A program made the position numbers and the translations under genes. From Candidatus Methylarchaceae archaeon HK01M (GTDB lineage: Archaea > Thermoproteota > Nitrososphaeria > Nitrososphaerales > JACAEJ01), in NCBI GenBank assembly GCA_024256245.1, contig JAKLZD010000102.1:1-8375 (forward strand): a DNA stretch of 8,375 bases. Reading direction: 5' to 3'. The notes under the pieces were generated by a model. It was not told where the DNA came from. It made no database searches and was given only the letters and a program-made list of their open reading frames with translations. This document shows, piece after piece, positions 1-6,372 of the stretch; the stretch's first letter is position 1, and every line of letters starts with the position of its first letter.

Positions 1-559
1 CATCAAACATTTCTACATATCCACTCATAAAACTTGAGATTTCTTCTGCTCGATCTTCTCTTCCAATTATATAACCCACCGTTTTTATAAGATCGATTAT
101 ATCGGCCATATCATCAGGATATCCTAAAACGTAGACAGGAATTCCTCGATCTTCGATCTCATCTATAACTGTACAATATGGCCATGCAAATACGATATCT
201 GGTTTATGGTATACAATCATCTCTATGCTTGGCGTTGCTCCAGAGCCAATGTTAAAATTATCCATGGTATCTAGTTTCTCCTTCAAGTAAGGGGGAAAAG
301 TGCTATATTGATCTACAGCACACAGAACTTCACTTGCATTTAGTGTACATAATATTTCTGATACTGAAGATGCCAAAGAAACTATTCGTTCGACAGGATG
401 CTTGATTGTTTTAGATCGACCTACACCATCTATCAATGTTACTGTTGAATCTGACATATAGCTTGATGAGAGGAAATTGTACATCCCATAAGAGGTTATT
501 ATCACGATTATGAGGATTACAGTTAGGACGACGGTTGCTTTTTTTATCTTAAACTCCAT
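1..559 (-). CDS. BtuF/FepB-like ABC transporter substrate-binding protein (3' end cut by window)
   Basis: Reading leftward from the ATG at 559-557, the frame is open for 186 codons to the window edge, so the C-terminal part is missing. Residues about 8-30 form one hydrophobic segment (signal or membrane anchor) with no lipobox cysteine. The following part resembles the periplasmic-binding fold of iron-siderophore/cobalamin transporters: VERIVSLASSVSEIL (57-70), AVDQYSTFPP (81-90), an SIEMIVYHKPDIVFAW stretch (111-126), then GIPVYVLGYPDD (139-150). In this family the protein captures a ferric chelate, haem or corrinoid outside the membrane and hands it to a BtuCD-type importer, whose genes would lie beyond position 1. 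The minus-strand AAGGA just before the start is a weak ribosome-binding site. The gene has its own promoter and a perfect palindrome upstream, so it is probably regulated separately from the preceding ABC operon. The family call is fairly secure; the ligand is not known. Confidence 0.82.
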   Translation of the reverse strand, partial: MEFKIKKATVVLTVILIIVIITSYGMYNFLSSSYMSDSTVTLIDGVGRSKTIKHPVERIVSLASSVSEILCTLNASEVLCAVDQYSTFPPYLKEKLDTMDNFNIGSGATPSIEMIVYHKPDIVFAWPYCTVIDEIEDRGIPVYVLGYPDDMADIIDLIKTVGYIIGREDRAEEISSFMSGYVEMFD

Positions 560-590
560 TTAATTCCTTAATCGATTCTATAAGTGAAGT

Positions 591-597
591 TTTTAAA
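591..597 (-). promoter_or_regulatory. Candidate TATA box for the BtuF/FepB-like gene
   Basis: On the minus strand TTTAAAA lies about 35 bases upstream of the start codon at 559. Typical archaeal spacing would put transcription start near 567, giving a very short leader that still contains the AAGGA. A second TATA-like element (TATAAA, 641-646) would start transcription close to or inside the palindrome at 600-620. Prediction by eye only. Confidence 0.4.
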
Positions 598-599
598 TT

Positions 600-620
600 T
601 TTGTTTCATTATGAAACAAA
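600..620. promoter_or_regulatory. Perfect 21-bp palindrome, candidate operator
   Basis: The arms TTTGTTTCAT (600-609) and ATGAAACAAA (611-620) are exact reverse complements around one central base. The repeat sits between the ABC ATPase stop (670) and the start of the BtuF/FepB-like gene (559). It lies directly upstream of the candidate TATA box at 591-597, where TFB and its BRE contact would sit. The one-base centre and absence of a U-run on either strand argue against a terminator and for a dimeric regulator site. A metal- or corrinoid-responsive repressor is a guess from the neighbouring gene; I do not recognise the site as a known consensus. Confidence 0.55.
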
Positions 621-669
621 TAGAACTGTGTGTCACCTCGTTTATAGCGAACTCAATCTCCTCTTTACT

Positions 670-1431
670 TTATATTAAAACTAAATCTTCTCTCAGAAGC
701 CCAATCACTCTCTCTCTATACTTTATGAACTGTTCGCTAAGCTTATCCCTAGGATCCGGAAGTTCGATCGGTATAACTTCCCTAATCTTTATTGGACGTT
801 TACTAAAGACGAGTACCAAATCTCCTAAATATACCGCCTCCTCTACATTGTGAGTCACAAATATTATGGTCTTCTTGAGCTTTTCATGAATCGATTTAAG
901 CTCCTTATGTATGATCCATCGAGTCTGTGCATCTAGATCGCCGAAGGGCTCATCCATCAGCAAAATCGAAGGTTCGACGGCTAAAGCTCTGGCAATGGCT
1001 ACTCTTTTATTCATGCCTCCTGAAATCTGATTTGGATAGTAATTCTCAAAACCATTTAGACCAACAAGCTTTATCATTTCCTCGATGATGGAATCGCTTT
1101 TTCTATCTTTATTACTACGTAATTCTAATCCGAATCTTATATTTTCGTAGATGTTTCTCCAAGGTAACAGGGATTCTTCTTGAAAGACGAAACCTATGTT
1201 ACGATTTTTGGGGTTAGGAGGAAAACCATCCACGAGTATCAAGCCAGAAGATGGTGCTTCTAATCCAGCTACCATCTTCAAAAATGTAGTCTTCCCGCAT
1301 CCAGATGGGCCTACGATACAAACAAACTGCCCTTCAACTACATCGAACGATATGTTGTCTATTACTTGTAGCTTACTAAAGGCTTTAGAGACATTTTTAA
1401 TACTTACCTTCACATTAACTTTTGCTTTCAT
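670..1431 (-). CDS. NitT/TauT-type ABC transporter ATP-binding protein (SsuB/TauB-like)
   Basis: This is the cytoplasmic ATPase that powers the importer encoded just upstream. From the start at 1431 it has 253 residues, normal for the family. Visible motifs are Walker A GPSGCGKT (41-48), the Q-loop glutamine in FVFQEES (Q84), signature ISGGM (136-140, the usual LSGGQ with Ile first and Met last), Walker B ILLMDEP with D160 and E161, the D-loop GDLDAQ, and the switch histidine in VTHNVEEA (H194). All catalytic positions are intact. The frame is open to an ATG at 1452, but the ATG at 1429-1431 is preferred. It forms an ATGA overlap with the permease stop, the usual sign of translational coupling, and the extra MAQRDQS would only lengthen the overlap. 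Gene order binding protein, permease, ATPase marks one operon. The substrate could be a sulfonate, taurine, nitrate or thiamine-precursor-like compound and cannot be read from the ATPase. Confidence 0.93.
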   Translation of the reverse strand: MKAKVNVKVSIKNVSKAFSKLQVIDNISFDVVEGQFVCIVGPSGCGKTTFLKMVAGLEAPSSGLILVDGFPPNPKNRNIGFVFQEESLLPWRNIYENIRFGLELRSNKDRKSDSIIEEMIKLVGLNGFENYYPNQISGGMNKRVAIARALAVEPSILLMDEPFGDLDAQTRWIIHKELKSIHEKLKKTIIFVTHNVEEAVYLGDLVLVFSKRPIKIREVIPIELPDPRDKLSEQFIKYRERVIGLLREDLVLI

Positions 1432-2210
1432 ACTCTGATCTCTCTGCGCCACTTAAACATTCTTCTTTCGAATATTAAGAAAGTTTCGTTCATGATGAGT
1501 CCTAGAATTCCTATAACTATCATGCCAGCAATAGCGACGTCTATATGGAACAATTGGGCGCTTTTTAATATCAATTTGCCTAAACCTGTCACTTCTGGCG
1601 CTATCATTTCAGCAGCCACGATGCACATCCAACCAATCCCTAATCCGATTCTCATGCCAGCAACAACCTCTGGTAAAGAACTAGGTACCACGATTTTTGA
1701 AACAATCTGCCTTTTCTTTGCCCCAAAGACTTTGGCAACCTCAATTAGTGTTGGTTTCACTGCCTTTATTCCTACCATGGTATTCACCAAGATTGGGAAG
1801 AAAGCACCAAGCCATATCAAGAATACGTAACGTGAGAATCCAATAAGCAGGAGAATTGCTAACGGTATCCAAGCTATAGGTGGTATAAAGCGAAGTGGCT
1901 CAAGCACTGGTTTAGCGCCCTCGTATATTTCGCTTCTCAAACCCATCAATATCCCGAGTGGAATCGCAGTCAAACATGCAGCTAAAAATCCTGCTAAAAC
2001 TCGAAGAACACTAGCAATAGTGTGATTATAAAGACTTATCCCTTCTATATCTCCTTCTGTAGCAAGCTTTACAAGTGCTAAAATTGAATCTATAGGACCG
2101 GCATCTTTAAGAAAAACTGTTGGAGAAAACATGATTACTAACTGCCAGATTAGAAGAAAAACAGAGAAGGTAATGGTTCCAATTAGTAAGGTTCTGTATC
2201 TATGTCCCAT
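1428..2210 (-). CDS. NitT/TauT-type ABC transporter permease (SsuC/TauC-like)
   Basis: A 260-residue integral membrane protein of the binding-protein-dependent transport family, forming the membrane channel of the importer. Hydrophobic segments are near residues 8-28, 68-92, 105-124, 128-147, 190-208 and 224-247, consistent with about six membrane helices. The cytoplasmic coupling (EAA) loop is clear: EVAKVFGAKKRQIVSKIVVPSSLPE begins at residue 157, with the conserved Gly at 163 and Pro at 176 and 180; it docks with the ATPase. The start at 2210 lies 27 nt after the binding-protein stop, with AAGGT about 9 nt upstream as ribosome-binding site. The stop overlaps the ATPase start by 4 nt. It probably works as a homodimer, as family members do. 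Nothing is broken or missing. Confidence 0.92.
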   Translation of the reverse strand: MGHRYRTLLIGTITFSVFLLIWQLVIMFSPTVFLKDAGPIDSILALVKLATEGDIEGISLYNHTIASVLRVLAGFLAACLTAIPLGILMGLRSEIYEGAKPVLEPLRFIPPIAWIPLAILLLIGFSRYVFLIWLGAFFPILVNTMVGIKAVKPTLIEVAKVFGAKKRQIVSKIVVPSSLPEVVAGMRIGLGIGWMCIVAAEMIAPEVTGLGKLILKSAQLFHIDVAIAGMIVIGILGLIMNETFLIFERRMFKWRREIRV

Positions 2211-2237
2211 GTTAGAATTACCTTAAAGCCCCCGTTA

Positions 2238-3242
2238 TTAAGTAATATCTATCTCAGTAATAACTTCGTTAAGAAGAATCTCATCTATAAGATCATTTAC
2301 AAAGGCAGTGGCATCTGGTACGTCCTCCGCTGAAATCTTACCTTGATCTATCATAGCATCTGTGAAGGTAATCATACTTTCTCTGTTTACATGGTAGCCC
2401 CAAACCATTCTTTGCCAACATTCTTGACAGACATCTACATCTCTACCTGTAAGAGAGGCGAATGATTGAATAGCATCGGTAGAATTTTCCTGAATGTAAT
2501 TTAGACCCTTTACGTGAACTTTAAGCAACTTCTTCACTATCTCAGGTCTTTCATCATAGAGTTGCTTTGAAACGTAAAATACACAACATTGATGATCAGG
2601 ATAAATATCGTGAGATGTGTATATTATGTGTCCAATGCCCCTAACGACGGCCTCCGCACAGAAGGGCTCCCAAGCTATGTAAGCATCTATATCTCCCCTT
2701 TCAAGGGCAAGGGGAAGTTCTGTAATTGAGTAATCTATGTAGGTGGGTGTAACGTTAAATTCTTCTGCAACCATCTTGATCATAACACTTTGAATCGAAC
2801 CTAACCCTGGATGCCCAACAATTTTCCCATCTAATTCTTCGATGCTGTTGATTTCGGGCTTGGCAACTATCGCAGATCCCTCCTCATTCGATGAAGATAG
2901 GATCACGATTTCAGCTCCTTTGCTTGCCATGATGAGCGCTGGTACACATCCAACATAACCAGCATCCAATTCTCCAGCTGCAAAATCCATCATTTCGGGC
3001 ATGCCGTATAGGTATTCCTTCTTTATGGGAGCGATGCCCTCTTCTTCATACCATCCTTGAGCGTATGCTGTGTAAAATTCTATTTGATGTATATCGCCCA
3101 CTAGATATCCAATGCGTACCGGTTCCAATCCCGAAGGCTTTGTAGAGAAACCTAAATAATATCCGACGAAAATCCCTGTGACTAAAACCCCTACAATGAT
3201 CAATGCAACTATCGGTTTACTTATACTTCTTACTCTGATCAT
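2238..3242 (-). CDS. NitT/TauT (SsuA/NMT1-like) ABC substrate-binding protein, membrane anchored
   Basis: First gene of the importer operon; it should bind the solute outside the membrane. From the ATG at 3242 it has 334 residues. An upstream in-frame ATG (3275) exists, but 3242 is chosen because AGGT lies 5 nt before it and the hydrophobic segment then starts after a short basic N-terminus (MIRVRSISKP). Residues 11-32 form the signal/anchor; no lipobox cysteine is present. The fold signature follows: VRIGYLVGDIHQIEFYTA (42-59), AQGWYEEEGI (61-70), MMDFAAGELDAGYVG (84-98), IVGHPGLGS (141-149), LERGDIDAYIAWEPF (180-194). The mature part has six cysteines (C99, C195, C219, C220, C272, C275), many for a protein outside the membrane. 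The ligand is unknown; oxyanions or sulfonates are usual for the family. Confidence 0.87.
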   Translation of the reverse strand: MIRVRSISKPIVALIIVGVLVTGIFVGYYLGFSTKPSGLEPVRIGYLVGDIHQIEFYTAYAQGWYEEEGIAPIKKEYLYGMPEMMDFAAGELDAGYVGCVPALIMASKGAEIVILSSSNEEGSAIVAKPEINSIEELDGKIVGHPGLGSIQSVMIKMVAEEFNVTPTYIDYSITELPLALERGDIDAYIAWEPFCAEAVVRGIGHIIYTSHDIYPDHQCCVFYVSKQLYDERPEIVKKLLKVHVKGLNYIQENSTDAIQSFASLTGRDVDVCQECWQRMVWGYHVNRESMITFTDAMIDQGKISAEDVPDATAFVNDLIDEILLNEVITEIDIT

Positions 3243-3361
3243 TTTTAACCTACATATAAAAATAAGGAATTTCAATATATACTTGACGATTATATAATGG
3301 ATATATGCATTTACTATAAATACAAAAAGTTATAATGATAAACGTATTTTGTTATAAGAAT
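3243..3361. promoter_or_regulatory. Divergent promoter region between ABC operon and DUF2117-ycaO-tfuA operon
   Basis: This 119-bp spacer is very A+T rich and holds TATA-like elements for both directions. Rightward, TATAAATA at 3315-3322 would start transcription near 3345, giving a leader of under 20 nt to the ATG at 3362 and leaving the upstream ATG at 3335 untranscribed. A further element, TATATAAT (3291-3298), reads as TATA-like on both strands. Leftward, TATATATT lies at 3274-3281, and the ribosome-binding AGGT (minus strand, 3248-3251) precedes the binding-protein start. No convincing Shine-Dalgarno precedes 3362. The shared region leaves open joint control of the two operons, which is inference. 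Confidence 0.45.
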
Positions 3362-4462
3362 ATGAAAATAGGAGTAATTTTCCATAGGCCTGAAATAATT
3401 GATTCAGGTTGGGCAAGGAAGATATTAACTATATTGAGTAAGTTTGGTTGGTATAAAGCTAAGATTTGTGGAACGATGGGCACCATTGCCCTAATAGACA
3501 ATTACATGGATCATCAGATCGTATTTGATTTCAGATCGACCATTGAATGTTTGGCAGAGATGGCTAAGGAGTTTGATACTGTAGTTATAGCGGCATATTC
3601 TAATAACTCTCTCAAATCTCATGCCTTCTGTTGGCACTTGGTTAAGAAATTAGACTGCCCTGAGATACCTATAATAGAGGTTGAGGCTAAAAATAGGATA
3701 GTTATCAATTGGTGCAAAAAAAGCAATTTAAGCCTAGCTTTAGCAGAGGAGTTAGGATTTAATCAGACTTCGCCCCCTGATTTTGAAGAAACGATGTGGA
3801 TCGAAAATGGCATCAAATATAGAAGGATCTTGGCTGTTGAAAAAGGAGATTTTGTTCTTATCAATGGAGTAGTTGTGGGCCGATCCACTTCAGATGATGT
3901 AGTTCTAAAGGAATTTGAAGGCGAGGTAATAGGTGGGGATGTTTTAATATTTAAAGATCATGGACTGGCTAAGTTAAGTCAAAAGGGGAAGATCGATTTA
4001 TTTAATGCCAAAGTAAACACTACGAATCTCTTAAGAAGAACTAAGTTTAAGCGTAGATATTTCGAAAAAAGTTTGAAGCAAGACCTTATTATATTCATAG
4101 ATCATGGAGTGACGATTTATTCGGGTGCAAACATTTACGAAGAAATAAAAAATGGAATAAGTGGAGCAGTTACAATTGGAGACGACACAACATCTATTGC
4201 AGGAGATATATTGTCGAGATTTAAAATTCCTATAATTGGAATCGTTGATGGCGACCAAGATGGGCTTTTAAAGAGTTATTCACTAGATGAGAACTCAGTT
4301 GTTTTATCAGTTAAAAATGACGATCAATTTGGCAGAATAATTTATGATGAGATTTTCAAAAGAGTAAAGTATCTCAACTCTAATTTTAAGGAAATAAAAG
4401 ATAAAGTGATATCGTTCGCAATCTCTTTGAATCAACTGACAGCTAAAAAGGAAGGAAATTAA
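3362..4462 (+). CDS. DUF2117-type methanogen protein of unknown function
   Basis: A soluble protein of 366 residues from the ATG at 3362. The frame also allows an ATG at 3335, but the conserved-looking N-terminus MKIGVIFHRPEIIDSG begins at 3362 and the likely promoter lies too close to 3335. This opening, with the following CGTMGTIALID (36-46), resembles the DUF2117 family of methanogens as I remember it. The C-terminal half contains DLIIFIDHGV (241-250), GDDTTSIAGDIL (273-284) and GIVDGDQDG (293-301). These acidic and Thr/Ser-rich clusters look like a nucleotide- or metal-binding site, but I know of no shown activity. No membrane segment or signal peptide is seen. The stop TAA is followed at once by the ycaO ATG, so the two are almost certainly co-translated; this suggests a job tied to YcaO/TfuA. 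The family name rests on motif memory, not a search. Confidence 0.72.
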   Translation: MKIGVIFHRPEIIDSGWARKILTILSKFGWYKAKICGTMGTIALIDNYMDHQIVFDFRSTIECLAEMAKEFDTVVIAAYSNNSLKSHAFCWHLVKKLDCPEIPIIEVEAKNRIVINWCKKSNLSLALAEELGFNQTSPPDFEETMWIENGIKYRRILAVEKGDFVLINGVVVGRSTSDDVVLKEFEGEVIGGDVLIFKDHGLAKLSQKGKIDLFNAKVNTTNLLRRTKFKRRYFEKSLKQDLIIFIDHGVTIYSGANIYEEIKNGISGAVTIGDDTTSIAGDILSRFKIPIIGIVDGDQDGLLKSYSLDENSVVLSVKNDDQFGRIIYDEIFKRVKYLNSNFKEIKDKVISFAISLNQLTAKKEGN

Positions 4463-5716
4463 ATGTTATCTGGAAAGAGTGAGATAAAATTAAAGAGTTG
4501 TCCTAAAAATTATACGATAGGAACACATAGAATAGTCTCTCCTGAACAAACTTTAAAATGGATAAAACCGAAGATTGAAGTTATAGGCGTCACCAGAGTA
4601 TCCAGTATAACTGGATTGGATAGAGTAGGAATTCCTGTTTACTCATGCGTTAGACCTAGAGCAGCAGAAGGCGCAGTTTCTGTTTACTCTGGAAAGGGTA
4701 TGATGGAGGTTCATGCCGAGGTTTCAGCGATAATGGAGGCGATTGAGAGGTATTCTGCTGAAGTCAAATTGGAAGACCAGCAAAAGATAATCAAAGGATC
4801 GTTCAGAGATCTATCCTCGAAATGTAATGTTTTAAATCCCTCAGCGCTGATAATACCGTCTCTCACTTCCTATGGACCTGACGCTCCATTAAGATGGATT
4901 AAGGGTTATGATATATTTCGAAATGAAGAAATATTTGTTCCTATAAGTGCAGTTTTCCATCCATATTATCAAAAAGAAGATCTTCACTTGTTCAGAACAA
5001 ATACCAACGGGTTAGCTTCTGGAAATACAATCGAGGAAGCTATTCTGCATGGCTTGATGGAGGTAATTGAGAGAGATGCTTGGAGTCTAGTCGAATTGAC
5101 GAAAGATGAGACATATATGATCTACACCTCATTCGAATCCGTTTTAGTCAATGAATTGATAGAAAAATTCGAGAAGAATGAGATTAAAATCATAATAAGA
5201 GAGATCACATCTGATCTAAACATACCAGTAATAGCGGCAGTCTCTGAGGATTTAAAGATAAAGGATTCAGCTCTCCTAACTATAGGTTTTGGCGCTCACT
5301 TAGACCCTGAGATAGCAGTGATTAGAGCTTTAACTGAAGTTGCACAGAGTAGGTTGACTCAGATACAGGGAGCTAGGGAGGATACTCATAAAGCTGATTT
5401 CATGAGGATGCTTGGATATGAGAAGATAAAGAAGATAAATAGACACTGGTTTTCAGAATCAAATAATGTTAAAGAACTTCGAAGCATTCCAAATATGGCT
5501 AAAAGAGATATTTTAGAAGAGCTAATGTCTATCCTTCCAATCCTTAGAAAAAAGGGACTTTGTCAAGTAATAGTAGTTGACTTAACAAGAAGAGAAGTTG
5601 GGGTTCCGACTATAAGAGTGATTGTCCCAGGTCTAGAAGTGTATGGTTTAGATATCGATAGAATAGGATTGAGAGGAAGTAGGCTTTTAGAGGAGAGATA
5701 TTGGGAGAAAAAATAA
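4463..5716 (+). CDS. ycaO: YcaO-type thioamidation protein (methanogenesis marker 1)
   Basis: YcaO enzymes activate a peptide backbone amide with ATP. In methanogens, YcaO with TfuA converts a glycine of McrA to thioglycine near the Mcr active site. The 417-residue length suits the methanogen form. Visible ATP/Mg-binding segments are YSGKGMMEVHAEVSAIMEAIERYS (75-98, E86/E92/E95/R96), NTNGLASG followed by EEAILHGLMEVIERDA (180-206, E200/E203/R204), and GAHLDPEIAVIRALTEVAQSR with QIQGARED (277-307). The C-terminal VGVPTIRVIVPGLEVYG is typical. The C-terminus lacks the proline-rich PxPxP tail of azoline-forming YcaOs, which fits a thioamide role. The start directly abuts the upstream stop, with AAGGAA inside the previous gene as ribosome-binding site. 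The tfuA start lies within its last codons. The family is secure; the McrA substrate follows from known biology, since mcrA is not in the window. Confidence 0.94.
   Translation: MLSGKSEIKLKSCPKNYTIGTHRIVSPEQTLKWIKPKIEVIGVTRVSSITGLDRVGIPVYSCVRPRAAEGAVSVYSGKGMMEVHAEVSAIMEAIERYSAEVKLEDQQKIIKGSFRDLSSKCNVLNPSALIIPSLTSYGPDAPLRWIKGYDIFRNEEIFVPISAVFHPYYQKEDLHLFRTNTNGLASGNTIEEAILHGLMEVIERDAWSLVELTKDETYMIYTSFESVLVNELIEKFEKNEIKIIIREITSDLNIPVIAAVSEDLKIKDSALLTIGFGAHLDPEIAVIRALTEVAQSRLTQIQGAREDTHKADFMRMLGYEKIKKINRHWFSESNNVKELRSIPNMAKRDILEELMSILPILRKKGLCQVIVVDLTRREVGVPTIRVIVPGLEVYGLDIDRIGLRGSRLLEERYWEKK
5690..5703 (+). promoter_or_regulatory. Ribosome-binding site and TTG start of tfuA
   Basis: GAGGAG (5690-5695) lies 5 nt before a TTG at 5701, inside the end of ycaO. 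No ATG or GTG in this frame gives the expected N-terminus GEKIIIFTGPSL, so TTG is taken as the start. The 16-nt overlap suggests that translating ribosomes pass from ycaO to tfuA. Confidence 0.75.
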
Positions 5717-6372
5717 TAATATTCACAGGACCTAGCCTCAATCCAAAGAAAGCAAAAGAGCTCTTCGATAAAGCTACATATATGCCGCCCATTAAGCGTG
5801 GAGATGCGACCAAAGCTTTCAAAAATGGAGCTAAAATCATAGGAATAATAGATGGCATTTTCTTTAGTGAAGTTGCAGTCTCTCCGAGAGAGCTTCTATA
5901 CCTTCTAGATAAAGGTGTCATCTTGATTGGAGGCAGTAGCATGGGTGCTTTGAGAGCAGCCGAGCTTGATGTTTTTGGAATGGTTGGTGTAGGGCGTATT
6001 TACGAGATGTATAGAAATGGGGAGATTAATTCAGATGACGAAGTTGCACTGATATTTTCTCCTGACACTTTAGAGCCTCTGTCTGAACCATTGATCAACA
6101 TTAGATATAATTCAAAGGTTTTTGTCGAAAGAAATTTAATAAAAGCTAAAACTGCTGAAAAAATATTAAAATTATCTCAGAAATTATATTATCCATTGAG
6201 AACTTATAGAAGAATAGTTAACATAGCCGTTAATGAGAAATTATTAACAAGTTGGGAGGGAGATGAAATATTGGATTTAATAGAAACTCATAGAATTGAT
6301 CTTAAAAACCTTGATGCAATTAAAGTTATAGAGAAAGTTAGAGAGATAGCTATCCTCCAAAAATTAATTTAA
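5701..6372 (+). CDS. tfuA: TfuA-like protein, YcaO partner in McrA thioamidation
   Basis: A 223-residue soluble protein of the TfuA family. These proteins are encoded beside non-azoline YcaOs and are needed with them for thioglycine formation in McrA, probably by helping sulfur delivery. The sequence shows the family pattern in order: IIIFTGPSLNPKKAKEL (5-21), YMPPIKRGDATKAF (27-40), IGIIDGIFFSEVAVSPRELL (47-66), and the core IGGSSMGALRAAEL (76-89), followed by GVGRIYEMYRNGEINSDDEVAL. The C-terminal 100 residues are helical and Lys/Arg rich. It starts at TTG behind GAGGAG, overlapping ycaO by 16 nt, and is the last gene of the operon. Its stop codon overlaps the stop of the convergent nifB-like gene, leaving no space for a separate terminator. 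Confidence 0.93.
   Translation: MGEKIIIFTGPSLNPKKAKELFDKATYMPPIKRGDATKAFKNGAKIIGIIDGIFFSEVAVSPRELLYLLDKGVILIGGSSMGALRAAELDVFGMVGVGRIYEMYRNGEINSDDEVALIFSPDTLEPLSEPLINIRYNSKVFVERNLIKAKTAEKILKLSQKLYYPLRTYRRIVNIAVNEKLLTSWEGDEILDLIETHRIDLKNLDAIKVIEKVREIAILQKLI

Noticed and set aside
600..620. Palindrome as a transcription terminator for the ABC operon
   Set aside because: The centre is one base, the stem is A+T rich, and no U-run follows on the minus strand; the location at a promoter fits an operator better.
584..853. Open frame on the plus strand opposite the end of the ABC ATPase gene
   Set aside because: It is antisense to a well-supported ATPase and its translation has no recognisable domain; Ser/Leu-rich content is typical of a shadow frame.
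1200..1450. Altered ABC signature (ISGGM in place of LSGGQ) as evidence of inactivation
   Set aside because: Met at the last position is common in this ABC subfamily and Ile for Leu is conservative; all other catalytic motifs are intact.
1432..1452. Earlier ATG for the ABC ATPase
   Set aside because: The ATG at 1429-1431 makes the standard ATGA overlap with the permease stop; the extra seven residues are not needed for the fold.
3335..3361. Earlier ATG for the DUF2117-type gene
   Set aside because: It would add MINVFCYKN before the conserved-looking N-terminus and lies close to or upstream of the predicted transcription start.
5610..5942. Minus-strand open frame across the ycaO-tfuA junction
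   Set aside because: It covers conserved coding sequence of both genes on the other strand, and its translation resembles no family.
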